From contig JAFQBW010000035.1 in the NCBI GenBank assembly GCA_017399555.1, positions 1 through 64,000 on the forward strand: 64,000 bases of DNA. Reading direction: 5' to 3'. This DNA is from Methanocorpusculum sp. (lineage in GTDB: Archaea > Halobacteriota > Methanomicrobia > Methanomicrobiales > Methanocorpusculaceae). The position numbers and the translations under genes were made by a program. Under the pieces are notes generated by a model. That model had not been told where the DNA came from, searched no databases, and worked only from the letters and a program-made list of their open reading frames with translations. How positions within the stretch are numbered: position 1 is the stretch's first letter; each line of letters opens with the position of its first letter. Below, piece by piece: positions 53,887 through 62,619 of this stretch.

Positions 53887-54141
53887 TTAGATGAACATGA
53901 TAAGCAGTGCGATAACGAGACCGAAGATGACGACGGTTTCTGGAAGTACAGTGAAGAGAAGTGCGAGACCGAACATTCCGCGGTCTTCTGCGGTTGCTCC
54001 GACTGCTGCTGCTCCGATACCCTGTTCACCAACACCGGTACCGATACCTGCAAGACCGACTGCAAGACCTGCACCAATTGCTGCGAGTCCGGATCCAAGT
54101 GCCTGTGCGCCAACATCTGAGAATAAAGTTTCAATTGCCAT
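53887..54141 (-). CDS. atpK: A1Ao ATP synthase proteolipid subunit K (c-ring)
   Basis: 84 residues forming one hairpin of two helices. Helix 1 is glycine-rich (GAGLAVGLAGIGTGVGEQGIG) and contains Gln40. Helix 2 has the ion-binding carboxylate in LPETVVIFGL (Glu68, Thr69). Gln in helix 1 with Glu-Thr in helix 2 resembles the Na+ site of sodium-coupled rotors, so Na+ coupling is plausible. The single-hairpin size gives one carboxylate per two helices. Confidence 0.93.
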   Translation of the reverse strand: MAIETLFSDVGAQALGSGLAAIGAGLAVGLAGIGTGVGEQGIGAAAVGATAEDRGMFGLALLFTVLPETVVIFGLVIALLIMFI

Positions 54142-54144
54142 TTT

Positions 54145-56124
54145 TTATTCCTCCGAGAATTTTCTTTTAAGTCCGAAAGGTTTGTAGATTACACCGCCGC
54201 CCTGATAGAATTTGGTAAAGAATTCGACATAGTGAAGACGAATCGGGTGCAGTGCACCGCCAATAACACCAAGAACGACGTTCAGTGCGTGTCCAATGAT
54301 TAAGACAAGGACACCAACGATAATTAATAATACACCGACAACGCTGAAGTCTGCTAATGCCGGGCCAATGAAGAACTCCATTGCCAGGAAGTTAACGACC
54401 ATTGCGATTGCCACAGATGAGAGACCGACTGCTGCAATACGGCAGAAGGATAACATGTGGGACAGAAGGTTTGTCGGGATTTCCATTAAGTCAAGCGGGT
54501 TTTCGCGGGCAACGAAAACAGCTCCGAGAACAAAGAGAACTGCTCCAACGATAGTAAGCGGAAGTCCGATTACGGTTAAGTTCGGCAGCGGAATGGTGAT
54601 TCCTGCAATGAATGTGCCAATGTCGATGAGCGAGAACAGGATAATAAGCATACCCCAGAACATCGCAAACCATCCGAATTTGCCAAGGATTGCCTTTGTT
54701 CTGTGTGCTCCCTTGTGATCCATTCTTGCGTGGTTGATCATACCGAAGATCCATCCGACAGATAAGTAGATGACACCAATGGCTACGGAGATTACGAGAA
54801 GGTCCATAACCTGCGGTAAGTGATCGCCTCCGATTGGAAGGTGACGCGAGAACAGAATAGAGTGCCACGGCAGCGATAATCCGAAGATTTCACTGTAAAG
54901 GAGACCGAATACAACGGTCGAGATACCGCATCCGAGAATAATCTTGAATGCTTTTGCGCCCATCTCGCCCATGCGCATAAGGAGTTTGCGGCCGACGAGA
55001 GCTAACGCTAAGTAGATGAGACCATATCCAACATCTCCGACGATTACACCGAATAATAACGGGAACATAATCGACAGGATGATTGTCGGGTCAAGCTCTT
55101 TGAACTTTGGACGAGCGTATAAGTCCATTAAGACTTCAGCGGGCTTTGCGAACGCTGGGTTGTTGTACTCAACCGGTACTTCGTCGTAGTTGATTTCGTC
55201 TTCGTCAACAGTGACGTAGACTTTTCCGCCGGTTGCCTGGGTCAGGCCGGCTTCAATCTTTGCAACATCATCATACGGGACCCATCCGTCAAGGACGAAT
55301 GCTTCTTCGGTGGTTGCGAACCGAAGAGGTGCCTCTGCACGTTCTACATCGCACGACAGAACCTCGTCGCATGCTGCAAGAAGGTCTGCGTATTTTGCCT
55401 TTGCTTCAAGGATTTTTGCGGATGCATCAGCTAAGTCTGCTTTTGCCTGGACAAGCTCGGTGTTGTACTTGTCGATTGCTGCCTGGACAGTTCCGGTCTC
55501 GGTTGGGAGAGCGACGGAGATAAATCCGGCATCGGACAGTACTTTTTCTGCTTCCTGGGCATTTGCGGATTCAACGAAAGCGACAAGGAAGTTTCCGTCC
55601 TTTCCTGCTGCGAAGTACTTCTCGCTTGGGAAGGCGAAGTCAATGTCTTTTTCGACGTATCCGGCATATACTGCCAGAGATTCATAGCCGCGGTAGAGAT
55701 CAAGTTCTACCGGTACAAGCGCAAACGGCTTGAGTTCATTGATACGCTGTTCGCATTCGCGTATTTTCGTCTCTGCATTCGAACGCTTTGCCGTGAGCGT
55801 GCTAACTTCCGACTCAATCTTCGGGAGTTCATTATTTATTGCAGCTCGAATCGTTTCTGCAGGACGTACTGGGACGTCGAATTGCGTACCTGGGGAAGTC
55901 TGGAATACGTTCTCGATGGAACGGATCTTGATAAGATCAGAAGAAAGCTGACCTGCGTTCTCGAATGGAACACCAAGTTTTACTCCTTCATATCCTTCTT
56001 TGCCCTGATCGACAAAATCTGTGATGTGGAATACCCGGTGACGATATAATTCAGTCACAACTGACGCCATCTGTTCCTTGCTTGCGGCAATTAACAGGTG
56101 GGTCATCGGCTTAGGCTGAAACAT
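54145..56124 (-). CDS. atpI: A1Ao ATP synthase subunit I (a-subunit)
   Basis: 659 residues: a soluble N-terminal half of about 340 with coiled coils (EIESEVSTLTAKRSNAETKIRECEQRI), then seven or so transmembrane helices beginning IMFPLLFGVIVGDVGYGLIYL. It provides the ion half-channels and the stator contact. It overlaps atpH by 14 bp and abuts atpK. Confidence 0.95.
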   Translation of the reverse strand: MFQPKPMTHLLIAASKEQMASVVTELYRHRVFHITDFVDQGKEGYEGVKLGVPFENAGQLSSDLIKIRSIENVFQTSPGTQFDVPVRPAETIRAAINNELPKIESEVSTLTAKRSNAETKIRECEQRINELKPFALVPVELDLYRGYESLAVYAGYVEKDIDFAFPSEKYFAAGKDGNFLVAFVESANAQEAEKVLSDAGFISVALPTETGTVQAAIDKYNTELVQAKADLADASAKILEAKAKYADLLAACDEVLSCDVERAEAPLRFATTEEAFVLDGWVPYDDVAKIEAGLTQATGGKVYVTVDEDEINYDEVPVEYNNPAFAKPAEVLMDLYARPKFKELDPTIILSIMFPLLFGVIVGDVGYGLIYLALALVGRKLLMRMGEMGAKAFKIILGCGISTVVFGLLYSEIFGLSLPWHSILFSRHLPIGGDHLPQVMDLLVISVAIGVIYLSVGWIFGMINHARMDHKGAHRTKAILGKFGWFAMFWGMLIILFSLIDIGTFIAGITIPLPNLTVIGLPLTIVGAVLFVLGAVFVARENPLDLMEIPTNLLSHMLSFCRIAAVGLSSVAIAMVVNFLAMEFFIGPALADFSVVGVLLIIVGVLVLIIGHALNVVLGVIGGALHPIRLHYVEFFTKFYQGGGVIYKPFGLKRKFSEE

Positions 56125-56440
56125 GAAGTTTCTCCTTAAACCGCTCTACGAATAACGAAGATGCCTGCGGGAGCTTGCTGCTTCCTGCGGTAATCAGGTT
56201 TGCGGCGTCTGCCTTACCCTGGTTTACAATGGCTTCGTGCTTCGTTAATGCTACATTCCGTGCATCTAAAAGTCGTTGCTTTTTGTAATCCTCAGCAACA
56301 GCTGTTGCTTTGGCAATCAGATTGTCAGCTTCAAGCTTTGCAGCGGCGATTGCCTGCTCTGCAGCGCTTTCTGCTGCCTGAATTGTGGATTTACTTTTTG
56401 CTTCGGTTTCTTTAATGCTTTTCAGAACCTCAGTTTTCAT
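56111..56440 (-). CDS. atpH: A1Ao ATP synthase subunit H (peripheral stalk)
   Basis: 109 residues of almost continuous Ala/Lys/Glu-rich helix (IKETEAKSKSTIQAAESAAEQA), matching AtpH, the partner of E in the stalk. First gene of the HIKECFABD operon. A good ribosome site (GGAGGGTT, read on the minus strand) precedes it. Confidence 0.93.
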   Translation of the reverse strand: MKTEVLKSIKETEAKSKSTIQAAESAAEQAIAAAKLEADNLIAKATAVAEDYKKQRLLDARNVALTKHEAIVNQGKADAANLITAGSSKLPQASSLFVERFKEKLHVSA

Positions 56441-56480
56441 CCAACCCTCCTCTCACGGCATATATTATTCTGTGTTATGA
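56441..56480 (-). promoter_or_regulatory. Promoter and ribosome site of the A1Ao ATPase operon
   Basis: On the minus strand a TATA-like AATAATATATGCC (56458-56470) lies about 20 bp before the ribosome site GAGAGGAGGGTT (56443-56454), which is followed by ATG 56440. This predicts a leader of ordinary length. Confidence 0.55.
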
Positions 56481-56660
56481 ATATTTTAATGTGGGGTTTT
56501 CGCGGTTGAGTGGGTTCAATGAGTTCGCAGTTTTGAGAGTGGAAAAGGGATGGATTTTTGTTTGTCAGAGAATGGAGATACTGCAGCGCATGGATTTGCT
56601 GTGAGGTGAGTGAGGAATAAAATCTCGGTTTTCCAGCAACATCAAAAAACCTTAACACTG

Positions 56661-56710
56661 AGGGCTAAGGCGCAAAGAGCCGCACGCCCTCGAGGTATCG
56701 CGGGCGGGTG
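56661..56710 (-). repeat. Solitary structured E element
   Basis: On the minus strand it reads CACCCGCCCGCGATACCT and then CGAGGGCGTGCGGCT, matching the E element at 9.1 kb except that the TATG of the core is lost. The first stem becomes CGCCC/GGGCG and the second GAGGGC/GCCCTC, so pairing is kept although bases differ. It lies just downstream of the symporter stop, without a duplicated flank. Confidence 0.75.
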
Positions 56711-56729
56711 AAAAATAGGTGAGAGAAAG

Positions 56730-58229
56730 TTATGTTCTCTCAGTGCCGATTTCGGCTTTGTATTCGTCAAAGGTGTCCTGAACTTCCTTGCCCGGCTCGG
56801 AGGTGAGTTTGGTGACAACGAAGATTGCAAGGAGGGAGAGGATAACTCCCGGAACCATTTCGTAGAGCGGGAAGATTGGGGTGACGAGGTAGTACCAGAC
56901 GAAGGTGGTAATTCCTCCAACGAGGATACCGGCAAGAGCACCCTGCCAGTTCATACGCTTCCAGAAGAGACCGACTAAGATAACTGAACCAAAGGAACAT
57001 CCAAATCCTGCCCATGCGAAGGAAACGATTCCAAAGACAGAGCTGTTCGGATCAAGTGCGATGGTAAATGCGGCAGCAGCGACAAGTAAGACACTGATTC
57101 TGGAAACAGTGAAGAGGAGTCTGTCGTCTGCATCCTTCTTGATTAAGGTCTTGAAGAGATCCTTTGCAATAGAAGAGGATGCTGCAAGCATCTGGGAAGA
57201 TGCAGTACTCATGATTGCTCCAAGGATACCACAGTAGATGACACCGGCAAGGAACGGAAGTGCTCCAAGAACTCCGCTGGTCATGTCGATGAAGACAGTC
57301 TCAGAGTCTGCAAGCGGGGTGCTGAAGAAGACCTGTCCGACAAGACCAATGAAGATTGCTGCTGCAAGGGAGATAACTACCCAGACCATTGCGATGCGGC
57401 GTGCCTGCGGGATGTCTTCCGGATTCTCAATACCCATGAATCTCGGGAGAATGTGCGGCTGTCCGAAGTAACCGAATCCCCATGCAAGACCGGAGACAAT
57501 CACGAAGACAGAGACGAACTCACCGGTTGTCGGGTCGTGGAAGAGGGAGAACATGTTCGGGTCAAGAGTTCCAAGGGCTGCTCCGCCGTCTCCAAGCATG
57601 AAGAGTGCAACAATCGGGATGAGCAGAAGTGCGAAGAACATCAGGACTGCCTGAATGGTGTCCGTAAGACATACTGCACGGAAACCGCCTAAGAATGTGT
57701 ATGCAACAACAATGATTGCACCAACGAACATTGCAACGCTGTAGTCAATTCCAAAGATGTTGTGGAATAACTTTCCGCCTGCTGCAAACTGGGAGGAAGT
57801 GTAGACGATGAAGAAGATAACAATAAAAATCGATGCAATGGTCGATGTGTATGCTTTCTTGTCGCCGAAGCGGTTCTTGAAGAACTCCGGAATAGTAATA
57901 GAGTCTTTTGCTTTGTGGGTGTAGATGCGAAGGCGCTTTGCAATGAACTTCCAGTTGAGGTAAGTACCGATTGCAAGACCAATGGCAGTCCATCCGGCAG
58001 AGGAAAGACCGGTTAAGTATGCAACTCCCGGCAGACCTAAGAGAAGCCATCCGCTCATATCGGATGCTTCAGCAGACATTGCCGAGACGAATTTACCAAG
58101 TTTTCTGCCTCCTAAGATGTAATCACTGGAGGTCTGGTTCTTTTTCATGTAGTAGATACCGGCATATATCATCACACCGAAGTAGATGACAAATGCGGCA
58201 ATAATTCCAACTAATGTTCCTGTATCCAC
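56730..58229 (-). CDS. putP: Sodium/proline symporter (SSS family, PutP-type)
   Basis: 499 residues with about 13 transmembrane segments: SDYILGGRKLGKFVSAMSAEASDMSGWLLLGLPG (substrate and Na+ region), a following GGFRAVCLTDTIQ, and GYFGQPHILPRFMG, all PutP hallmarks. It imports proline, probably for osmotic protection, using Na+. The start is GTG 58227-58229, because AAGGAG lies 8 bp upstream. The earlier in-frame GTG at 58257 precedes that ribosome site. The structured E element follows its stop. Confidence 0.93.
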   Translation of the reverse strand: MDTGTLVGIIAAFVIYFGVMIYAGIYYMKKNQTSSDYILGGRKLGKFVSAMSAEASDMSGWLLLGLPGVAYLTGLSSAGWTAIGLAIGTYLNWKFIAKRLRIYTHKAKDSITIPEFFKNRFGDKKAYTSTIASIFIVIFFIVYTSSQFAAGGKLFHNIFGIDYSVAMFVGAIIVVAYTFLGGFRAVCLTDTIQAVLMFFALLLIPIVALFMLGDGGAALGTLDPNMFSLFHDPTTGEFVSVFVIVSGLAWGFGYFGQPHILPRFMGIENPEDIPQARRIAMVWVVISLAAAIFIGLVGQVFFSTPLADSETVFIDMTSGVLGALPFLAGVIYCGILGAIMSTASSQMLAASSSIAKDLFKTLIKKDADDRLLFTVSRISVLLVAAAAFTIALDPNSSVFGIVSFAWAGFGCSFGSVILVGLFWKRMNWQGALAGILVGGITTFVWYYLVTPIFPLYEMVPGVILSLLAIFVVTKLTSEPGKEVQDTFDEYKAEIGTERT

Positions 58230-58404
58230 AGTAATACTCTCCTTACGCGGGATTCCCACACCTCCTGGGAATTCCGCGTGTTGGTATACGGGTAATTTTT
58301 GGTTTTACTACCTATATATGTTCTGTGACTTGAAAATGAGAAGCGGATGTTTTTATCATACCGCAAAGGGAATCTATTTGTCTTTGGATGAAGTATGTAT
58401 AACT

Positions 58405-58593
58405 ATGGTTGAACCAATGACAAAGGAGCGTGCCTACAAAATTTTAGGCGTGGATGAGTCGGCGGATTTCAGTGAACTGTCTCTTGCATTCAGAAACCTC
58501 CGGGAAAAATACCATCCGGATAAAAACCCTGCCTTCCGGAAAGAGTATGCCGAAGCAATGGCCGCATTTGAACTTCTTCAGCGGGAGTACTAA
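58405..58593 (+). CDS. Stand-alone J-domain protein
   Basis: 62 residues: a short start (MVEPMTKERAYKILGVDESADFSEL) and the J-domain helices with the HPD motif in YHPDKNPAF, ending right after helix IV (ELLQREY). No G/F or zinc region follows, so this is a bare J domain that could stimulate a DnaK ATPase. The longer ORF upstream reads through the divergent putP promoter and is not used. The ATG at 58405 fits the domain start. Confidence 0.82.
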   Translation: MVEPMTKERAYKILGVDESADFSELSLAFRNLREKYHPDKNPAFRKEYAEAMAAFELLQREY

Positions 58594-58667
58594 TCCCCTC
58601 ACTTACCCGCTCAAAACCCTCTTTTCAAACCATACACTTACCATCTTCTCCGTCCAATATATAGGAA

Positions 58668-59552
58668 ATGACAGCCGGTGACTTCTACCGTATCGAATTC
58701 CGCATCCAAAACAGCACCCGCAAATACTATCTGGTGCGGGAAATATTCTCTGATGCAAAGAAATTTTCCGCATCCCGTCTGATAACCTCCGGAACTCCGC
58801 CGACCAGAACGGAAACCGACCGCTGTGCATCCCTCTACGGTTTCGACCTGGAACTGAAATGTATCACCAAAGCCGCAAAATACCGCACAGCCCTCTTCCG
58901 CTTCGACCAGACAGACGATGCGGATGCGGTCTTTGAGATGGAACGGTTCCGGCTTTTCAGTGCCAGAAAAGCACAGATGAATCCGGCAGACCAGGTATTT
59001 TCACATATCGCATCCTGCAGAGATGTCACATTTACTGAAGATGAACTCACCAGACTGTTTTCCAATGGAACAATCCCGCAGGGAAAAACACTCTCTGCCG
59101 TAAACCGTGTCCAGAATCTCAGAAATGCCTGGCAGATGCGGGATGGAAAAATGCTGACCGCAGCAAAACTCTACAAACTGCATGCCGTCCTTTCTGCAAA
59201 CCTCGGCGTTCCAAAGCTGGAGGAAAACCTGCGTCCTGCACTGGAAAAACTCCTTCGCGGATTTTCCGGAAATATAAAAGCCGGCTTCTATCCTTTTGAG
59301 CAGTGCATCCTCCTCTATCAGGACCTGCAAAACCTCATACCGGATGAAGAACTTTTCACCGAAGAAATCCTCAGCATCCTGCTCGACTCCTTCGGCTACC
59401 CAATACCGCCAGCCCAGGCAAAAACCCTGGACCTAGCATTCTCCTTTGCAGCGGCGGAAAATCCGAAGCTGGAGTCCGAAATCCGGCAGTTAAATGCAGG
59501 ACTCTTCAAGGTAAAATCCGGCGGAAAACAAAAACAGCTTGATTTATTCTGA
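58668..59552 (+). CDS. Fic-like fold protein without catalytic motif, with a C-terminal PIP-like box
   Basis: 294 residues. The N-terminus (FYRIEFRIQNSTRKYYLVREI) resembles that of archaeal Fic-domain proteins. The middle has AVNRVQNLRNAWQ and AAKLYKLHAVLSANLG, helix patterns as in Fic folds, but where Fic enzymes have HPFxxGNGR this protein has YPFEQCILLYQDL (208-220). It ends QKQLDLF (288-294), which fits the PCNA-interacting pattern QxxLxxF at the extreme C-terminus. Family placement is tentative. It may be an inactive Fic relative that binds the sliding clamp. Confidence 0.5.
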   Translation: MTAGDFYRIEFRIQNSTRKYYLVREIFSDAKKFSASRLITSGTPPTRTETDRCASLYGFDLELKCITKAAKYRTALFRFDQTDDADAVFEMERFRLFSARKAQMNPADQVFSHIASCRDVTFTEDELTRLFSNGTIPQGKTLSAVNRVQNLRNAWQMRDGKMLTAAKLYKLHAVLSANLGVPKLEENLRPALEKLLRGFSGNIKAGFYPFEQCILLYQDLQNLIPDEELFTEEILSILLDSFGYPIPPAQAKTLDLAFSFAAAENPKLESEIRQLNAGLFKVKSGGKQKQLDLF

Positions 59553-59562
59553 ATCCGAAAAA

Positions 59563-60213
59563 TTACCAGACGCTTCCGTCAACGCGTCTGGTGCTTTTTG
59601 CCGGAGCACTTTTTTTGTGCAGGATTTCATTTGGATGAAGCCGCTGATACAGAAGATTTCCCGCTTCAAGAACGGCGACTGCATCAGACTCCCGCAGATA
59701 CTTTGGCTCTTTGACCGGCTCGGCACAGACCAGCAGGAACTGAACCTCACAGCCGTAGAGACGCTCCAGAAGAGAGCGCTTCTCTGCGACCTCGGATGCC
59801 AGATGGCCTGCCTTTGCCGGATTGACGATGACTTCTCCAAAGATGCGGACGCCGTCTGCGGTTTTTACCAGAAAATCGACCTCAGCGGCCACTCTTCCGG
59901 AGACCTTGAAGCGGATGCCGCCGTCTTTGGAATACCAGAGCCCGTCTTTGGCATATTTATCATACGGGACATACTGCGCATCCGACATCTGCGCGGCGAT
60001 TGAGGATACGGCAGGCGAGGCTTCGCTTTCCGCAAGCAGAATCTCGTACACTAATGCTTCAAAAAATTTGCCGGAGGCTGTCCGGTGTTCGGGCGATGTT
60101 TCATCGTACAGCGCGGCACGTAAGGGTTTTGGGAGGTGAATTGCCGCCCGGCGGATTTCTCCTCCGGTGACTTCCGCATTGCTGAGAAGTGCGGCAATTT
60201 CAGCGGCTGACAT
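59563..60213 (-). CDS. Conserved hypothetical protein, possible nuclease fold
   Basis: 216 residues starting exactly where gltX stops (no gap), so co-transcribed with GluRS. EVDFLVKTADGVRIFGEVIVNP has an acidic-strand-turn-strand pattern reminiscent of PD-(D/E)xK proteins (VDF ... GEVI), but the usual Lys after Glu is missing. Earlier ASGKFFEALVYEILL resembles the alpha-1 helix of such enzymes. The function is unknown. The basic C-terminus (KSAPAKSTRRVDGS) may contact nucleic acid. Confidence 0.62.
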   Translation of the reverse strand: MSAAEIAALLSNAEVTGGEIRRAAIHLPKPLRAALYDETSPEHRTASGKFFEALVYEILLAESEASPAVSSIAAQMSDAQYVPYDKYAKDGLWYSKDGGIRFKVSGRVAAEVDFLVKTADGVRIFGEVIVNPAKAGHLASEVAEKRSLLERLYGCEVQFLLVCAEPVKEPKYLRESDAVAVLEAGNLLYQRLHPNEILHKKSAPAKSTRRVDGSVW

Positions 60214-61896
60214 TTAACGGTGAGTGTGATAGGCGACAGCTTTTCCGTTCTCGACAGCGTCAATCTTTGCAAAGCCGACACGCTCGAACTGTACAATCTT
60301 TCCTGCGTAGCCTAAGACTTCCGGTTCGGCAAATCCGTCCTGCATGCCTTCCGGCGTCAGCAGGGAGCATGGTGCGGCATTCTCTGCCGGGAGCCACTGG
60401 ATAATTGGTGCTTTCTCTTTTCTTGCGTCAGCAAGGGAGTCACCGGCATACTCTGCGGTTGCCTCTCCGGTCATTCTGATGTTGAATAAGTCCTTGAGTC
60501 TGAGCATGCCTCCTTTCTCAACCTCAGCACGCGGCAGGAGAACCTTTCCGGTGAAGTGAAGCAGGCGTTCTCCTCTCTCCGGTTTGTTCGGATATACCGG
60601 AGCGTGGGCAGTCATCTCCGGGGCGTTCGCAACGGTGACTTCCACTGCGTCCGGAACGAAGAAGTAGCGATCTGCATCTGCGTCGATGATTGCCTTGTTT
60701 GCGGCAAAGAGGTTCTCCCAGGAGAAGGAGATGTCCGTATCTCCCATGCCGATGTCAACAACAGCTCCGCGGACTGCTTCCGCCTGGATACCGCGGCGGG
60801 CTAAGGCACGCAGTGTTCCTAAGTGGATGTCGTCCCAGCCGGTGTAGAGTCCTTCGTTGATTCCCTTTCTCATGCCGGAGGTGGAAAGTTCCAGACCTGC
60901 AATGGACATTCTGCCGTAGTGGTAGAAGTACGGCATCTTCCAGCCGAAGTAGTTGTAGATGTACTCCTGGCGTCTGGTGTTTGCGATGTGGTCCTTTCCG
61001 CGGATGACGTGCGTCATGCCGAGCAGGTGGTCATCGACCGCAACGGAGAAGTTCATTAATGGATAGACGAAGATTTCCGGCTTTCTCGGGTGCTTCGGCT
61101 CTTTTAAGACACGCATTGCGGCGAAGTCGCGGACTGCCGGATCCGGGTGTGCGATGTCAGTCTTGACACGCATGGTAATCTGTCCTTCCTCGTACTTTCC
61201 GGCCAGCATGTCGTCAAAGCGCTTGAGGTTCTCTTCGACGGATAAGTCGCGGCACGGGCATGCCTGCTTTTTGAGTTTTAAGTCGCGGAACTCTGCGTTG
61301 TCACAGTCGCACATGTATGCTCCGCCGAGTTTGATTAACTCACGGGCGTGTTCATAGTAAATCTCGAAGCGGTCGGACTGGTAAACAACATCAGTGATGC
61401 CGATGCCAAGCCACTTGAGGTCTTCGGAGACCATATCATATGCTTCAGGGTCAACGCGTTTCGGGTCGGTGTCTTCAACACGGTAATAGAACTTTCCGCC
61501 GTATTTTCTGACATAGTAGTCGTTTAAGACAGAAGCTCTTGCGTGTCCTAAGTGGAGCGGGCCGGACGGGTTTGGCGCAAAGCGCATGACAACGCCTCCC
61601 TCTGCATCCGGAAGGGCCGGCAGTTCATGGATGCGCTCCTTTTTCTCGTGCATCTTTTCGATTGCTTCCGGATTGAGTTCGCGAAGCTGTGACTCACGAT
61701 ATTCCGGGGATAAAGCTTCGACCTTTGCAAGGATTGCCGGAAGCAGGGCGTTGATTTCCTTTGCCTGCGAGCGAAGCTCAGGGTGGGCACCCATAACGCT
61801 TCCAAGAACTGCCCCGGCTCTGGGGACGGCTTTGTTTTTGACGGCATTCTGGAGTGCCAGAATGTATATATCGTTTTCAAGACTGCTGTCAGCCAT
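60214..61896 (-). CDS. gltX: Glutamyl-tRNA synthetase (archaeal type)
   Basis: 560 residues of class I synthetase: an N-terminal helical extension (about 1-95), the signature FAPNPSGPLHLGHAR (HLGH at 115-118), a cysteine set (CDCDNAEF...CPCRD) and the KMSKS-equivalent LSTSGMRKG, then the archaeal/eukaryotic beta-barrel anticodon-binding domain. It charges tRNA-Glu and, in archaea with GatDE, also tRNA-Gln with glutamate. The downstream unknown gene begins at its stop codon. Confidence 0.95.
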   Translation of the reverse strand: MADSSLENDIYILALQNAVKNKAVPRAGAVLGSVMGAHPELRSQAKEINALLPAILAKVEALSPEYRESQLRELNPEAIEKMHEKKERIHELPALPDAEGGVVMRFAPNPSGPLHLGHARASVLNDYYVRKYGGKFYYRVEDTDPKRVDPEAYDMVSEDLKWLGIGITDVVYQSDRFEIYYEHARELIKLGGAYMCDCDNAEFRDLKLKKQACPCRDLSVEENLKRFDDMLAGKYEEGQITMRVKTDIAHPDPAVRDFAAMRVLKEPKHPRKPEIFVYPLMNFSVAVDDHLLGMTHVIRGKDHIANTRRQEYIYNYFGWKMPYFYHYGRMSIAGLELSTSGMRKGINEGLYTGWDDIHLGTLRALARRGIQAEAVRGAVVDIGMGDTDISFSWENLFAANKAIIDADADRYFFVPDAVEVTVANAPEMTAHAPVYPNKPERGERLLHFTGKVLLPRAEVEKGGMLRLKDLFNIRMTGEATAEYAGDSLADARKEKAPIIQWLPAENAAPCSLLTPEGMQDGFAEPEVLGYAGKIVQFERVGFAKIDAVENGKAVAYHTHR

Positions 61897-61955
61897 AATT
61901 GGTCTAATATATTGAATTTCAGTATGTTTAAGGTAACTGGTTGCAGTGAGGCTTC

Positions 61956-62618
61956 TCAGACATTCTTCCGCAGAGTAATCAGCAGAACCAACGCAGTAAC
62001 AGCAAGGACAATCAGAATCCAGTACGGAACAGGAAATGCGGATTTCGTCGCAGAATCAGGCGGAACATCCGGCATTGGATAATCAGACGAAACATCTGTC
62101 TGCGGCATATCCGGAATCTCTGCTTCCGGCGGTGTCTGATTCAGCGGATTTCCCTCTCCGGTATTTTTTCCGATAACCAGAACCGTTTCATATCCGGAAT
62201 ATGCAGGCACGGCAACCGCAGGAGCTGTTCCGGAAAACACCTGCGTAACAGACAGGGTAAGCGGGACAGGCGTTGCGGTCTTTGGTGTTACGTCAAGCAG
62301 GAAAAGCTCTGCATCTCCGGAGATGGTTTTTCCCTGCAGAGCACCTGCCCAGATGAGGATTCCGGTCTCATCTGAATAGGTCAGACCTGAGGCTGATGCA
62401 GGATTTACGGAAATCTTTGCCGATGCTGTGTTTCCCGTGTTCAGATGAATCTGGTATCCGGACATACCCTCTGCCCCGAAAACAGATACCGGAATCTGCA
62501 CAGTCTCGCCGACAGCGGCAGTTACTCCTGCCGTATCAATTACAAAAGAACCGCCGGCGGCAGCTGCCGGAAGAACGCACAGCATCACTGCAAGCAGAGC
62601 AAGAACGCGATACCGCAC
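61956..62618 (-). CDS. Cohesin-domain surface protein with C-terminal membrane anchor
   Basis: 220 residues: signal peptide (RVLALLAVMLCVLPAAAA), then a cohesin-like domain of about 140 (VGETVQIPVSVFGAEGMSGYQIHL, ILIWAGALQGKTISGDAELFLLDVTP), a Pro/Asp-rich linker (about 150-190) and a terminal helix (IPYWILIVLAVTALVLLITL-like) before a short basic tail. Start GTG 62616-62618 immediately follows the stop of the dockerin gene. It is likely a cell-anchored receptor for a dockerin partner, possibly the protein encoded next door. Confidence 0.78.
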   Translation of the reverse strand: MRYRVLALLAVMLCVLPAAAAGGSFVIDTAGVTAAVGETVQIPVSVFGAEGMSGYQIHLNTGNTASAKISVNPASASGLTYSDETGILIWAGALQGKTISGDAELFLLDVTPKTATPVPLTLSVTQVFSGTAPAVAVPAYSGYETVLVIGKNTGEGNPLNQTPPEAEIPDMPQTDVSSDYPMPDVPPDSATKSAFPVPYWILIVLAVTALVLLITLRKNV

Positions 62619-62619
62619 C

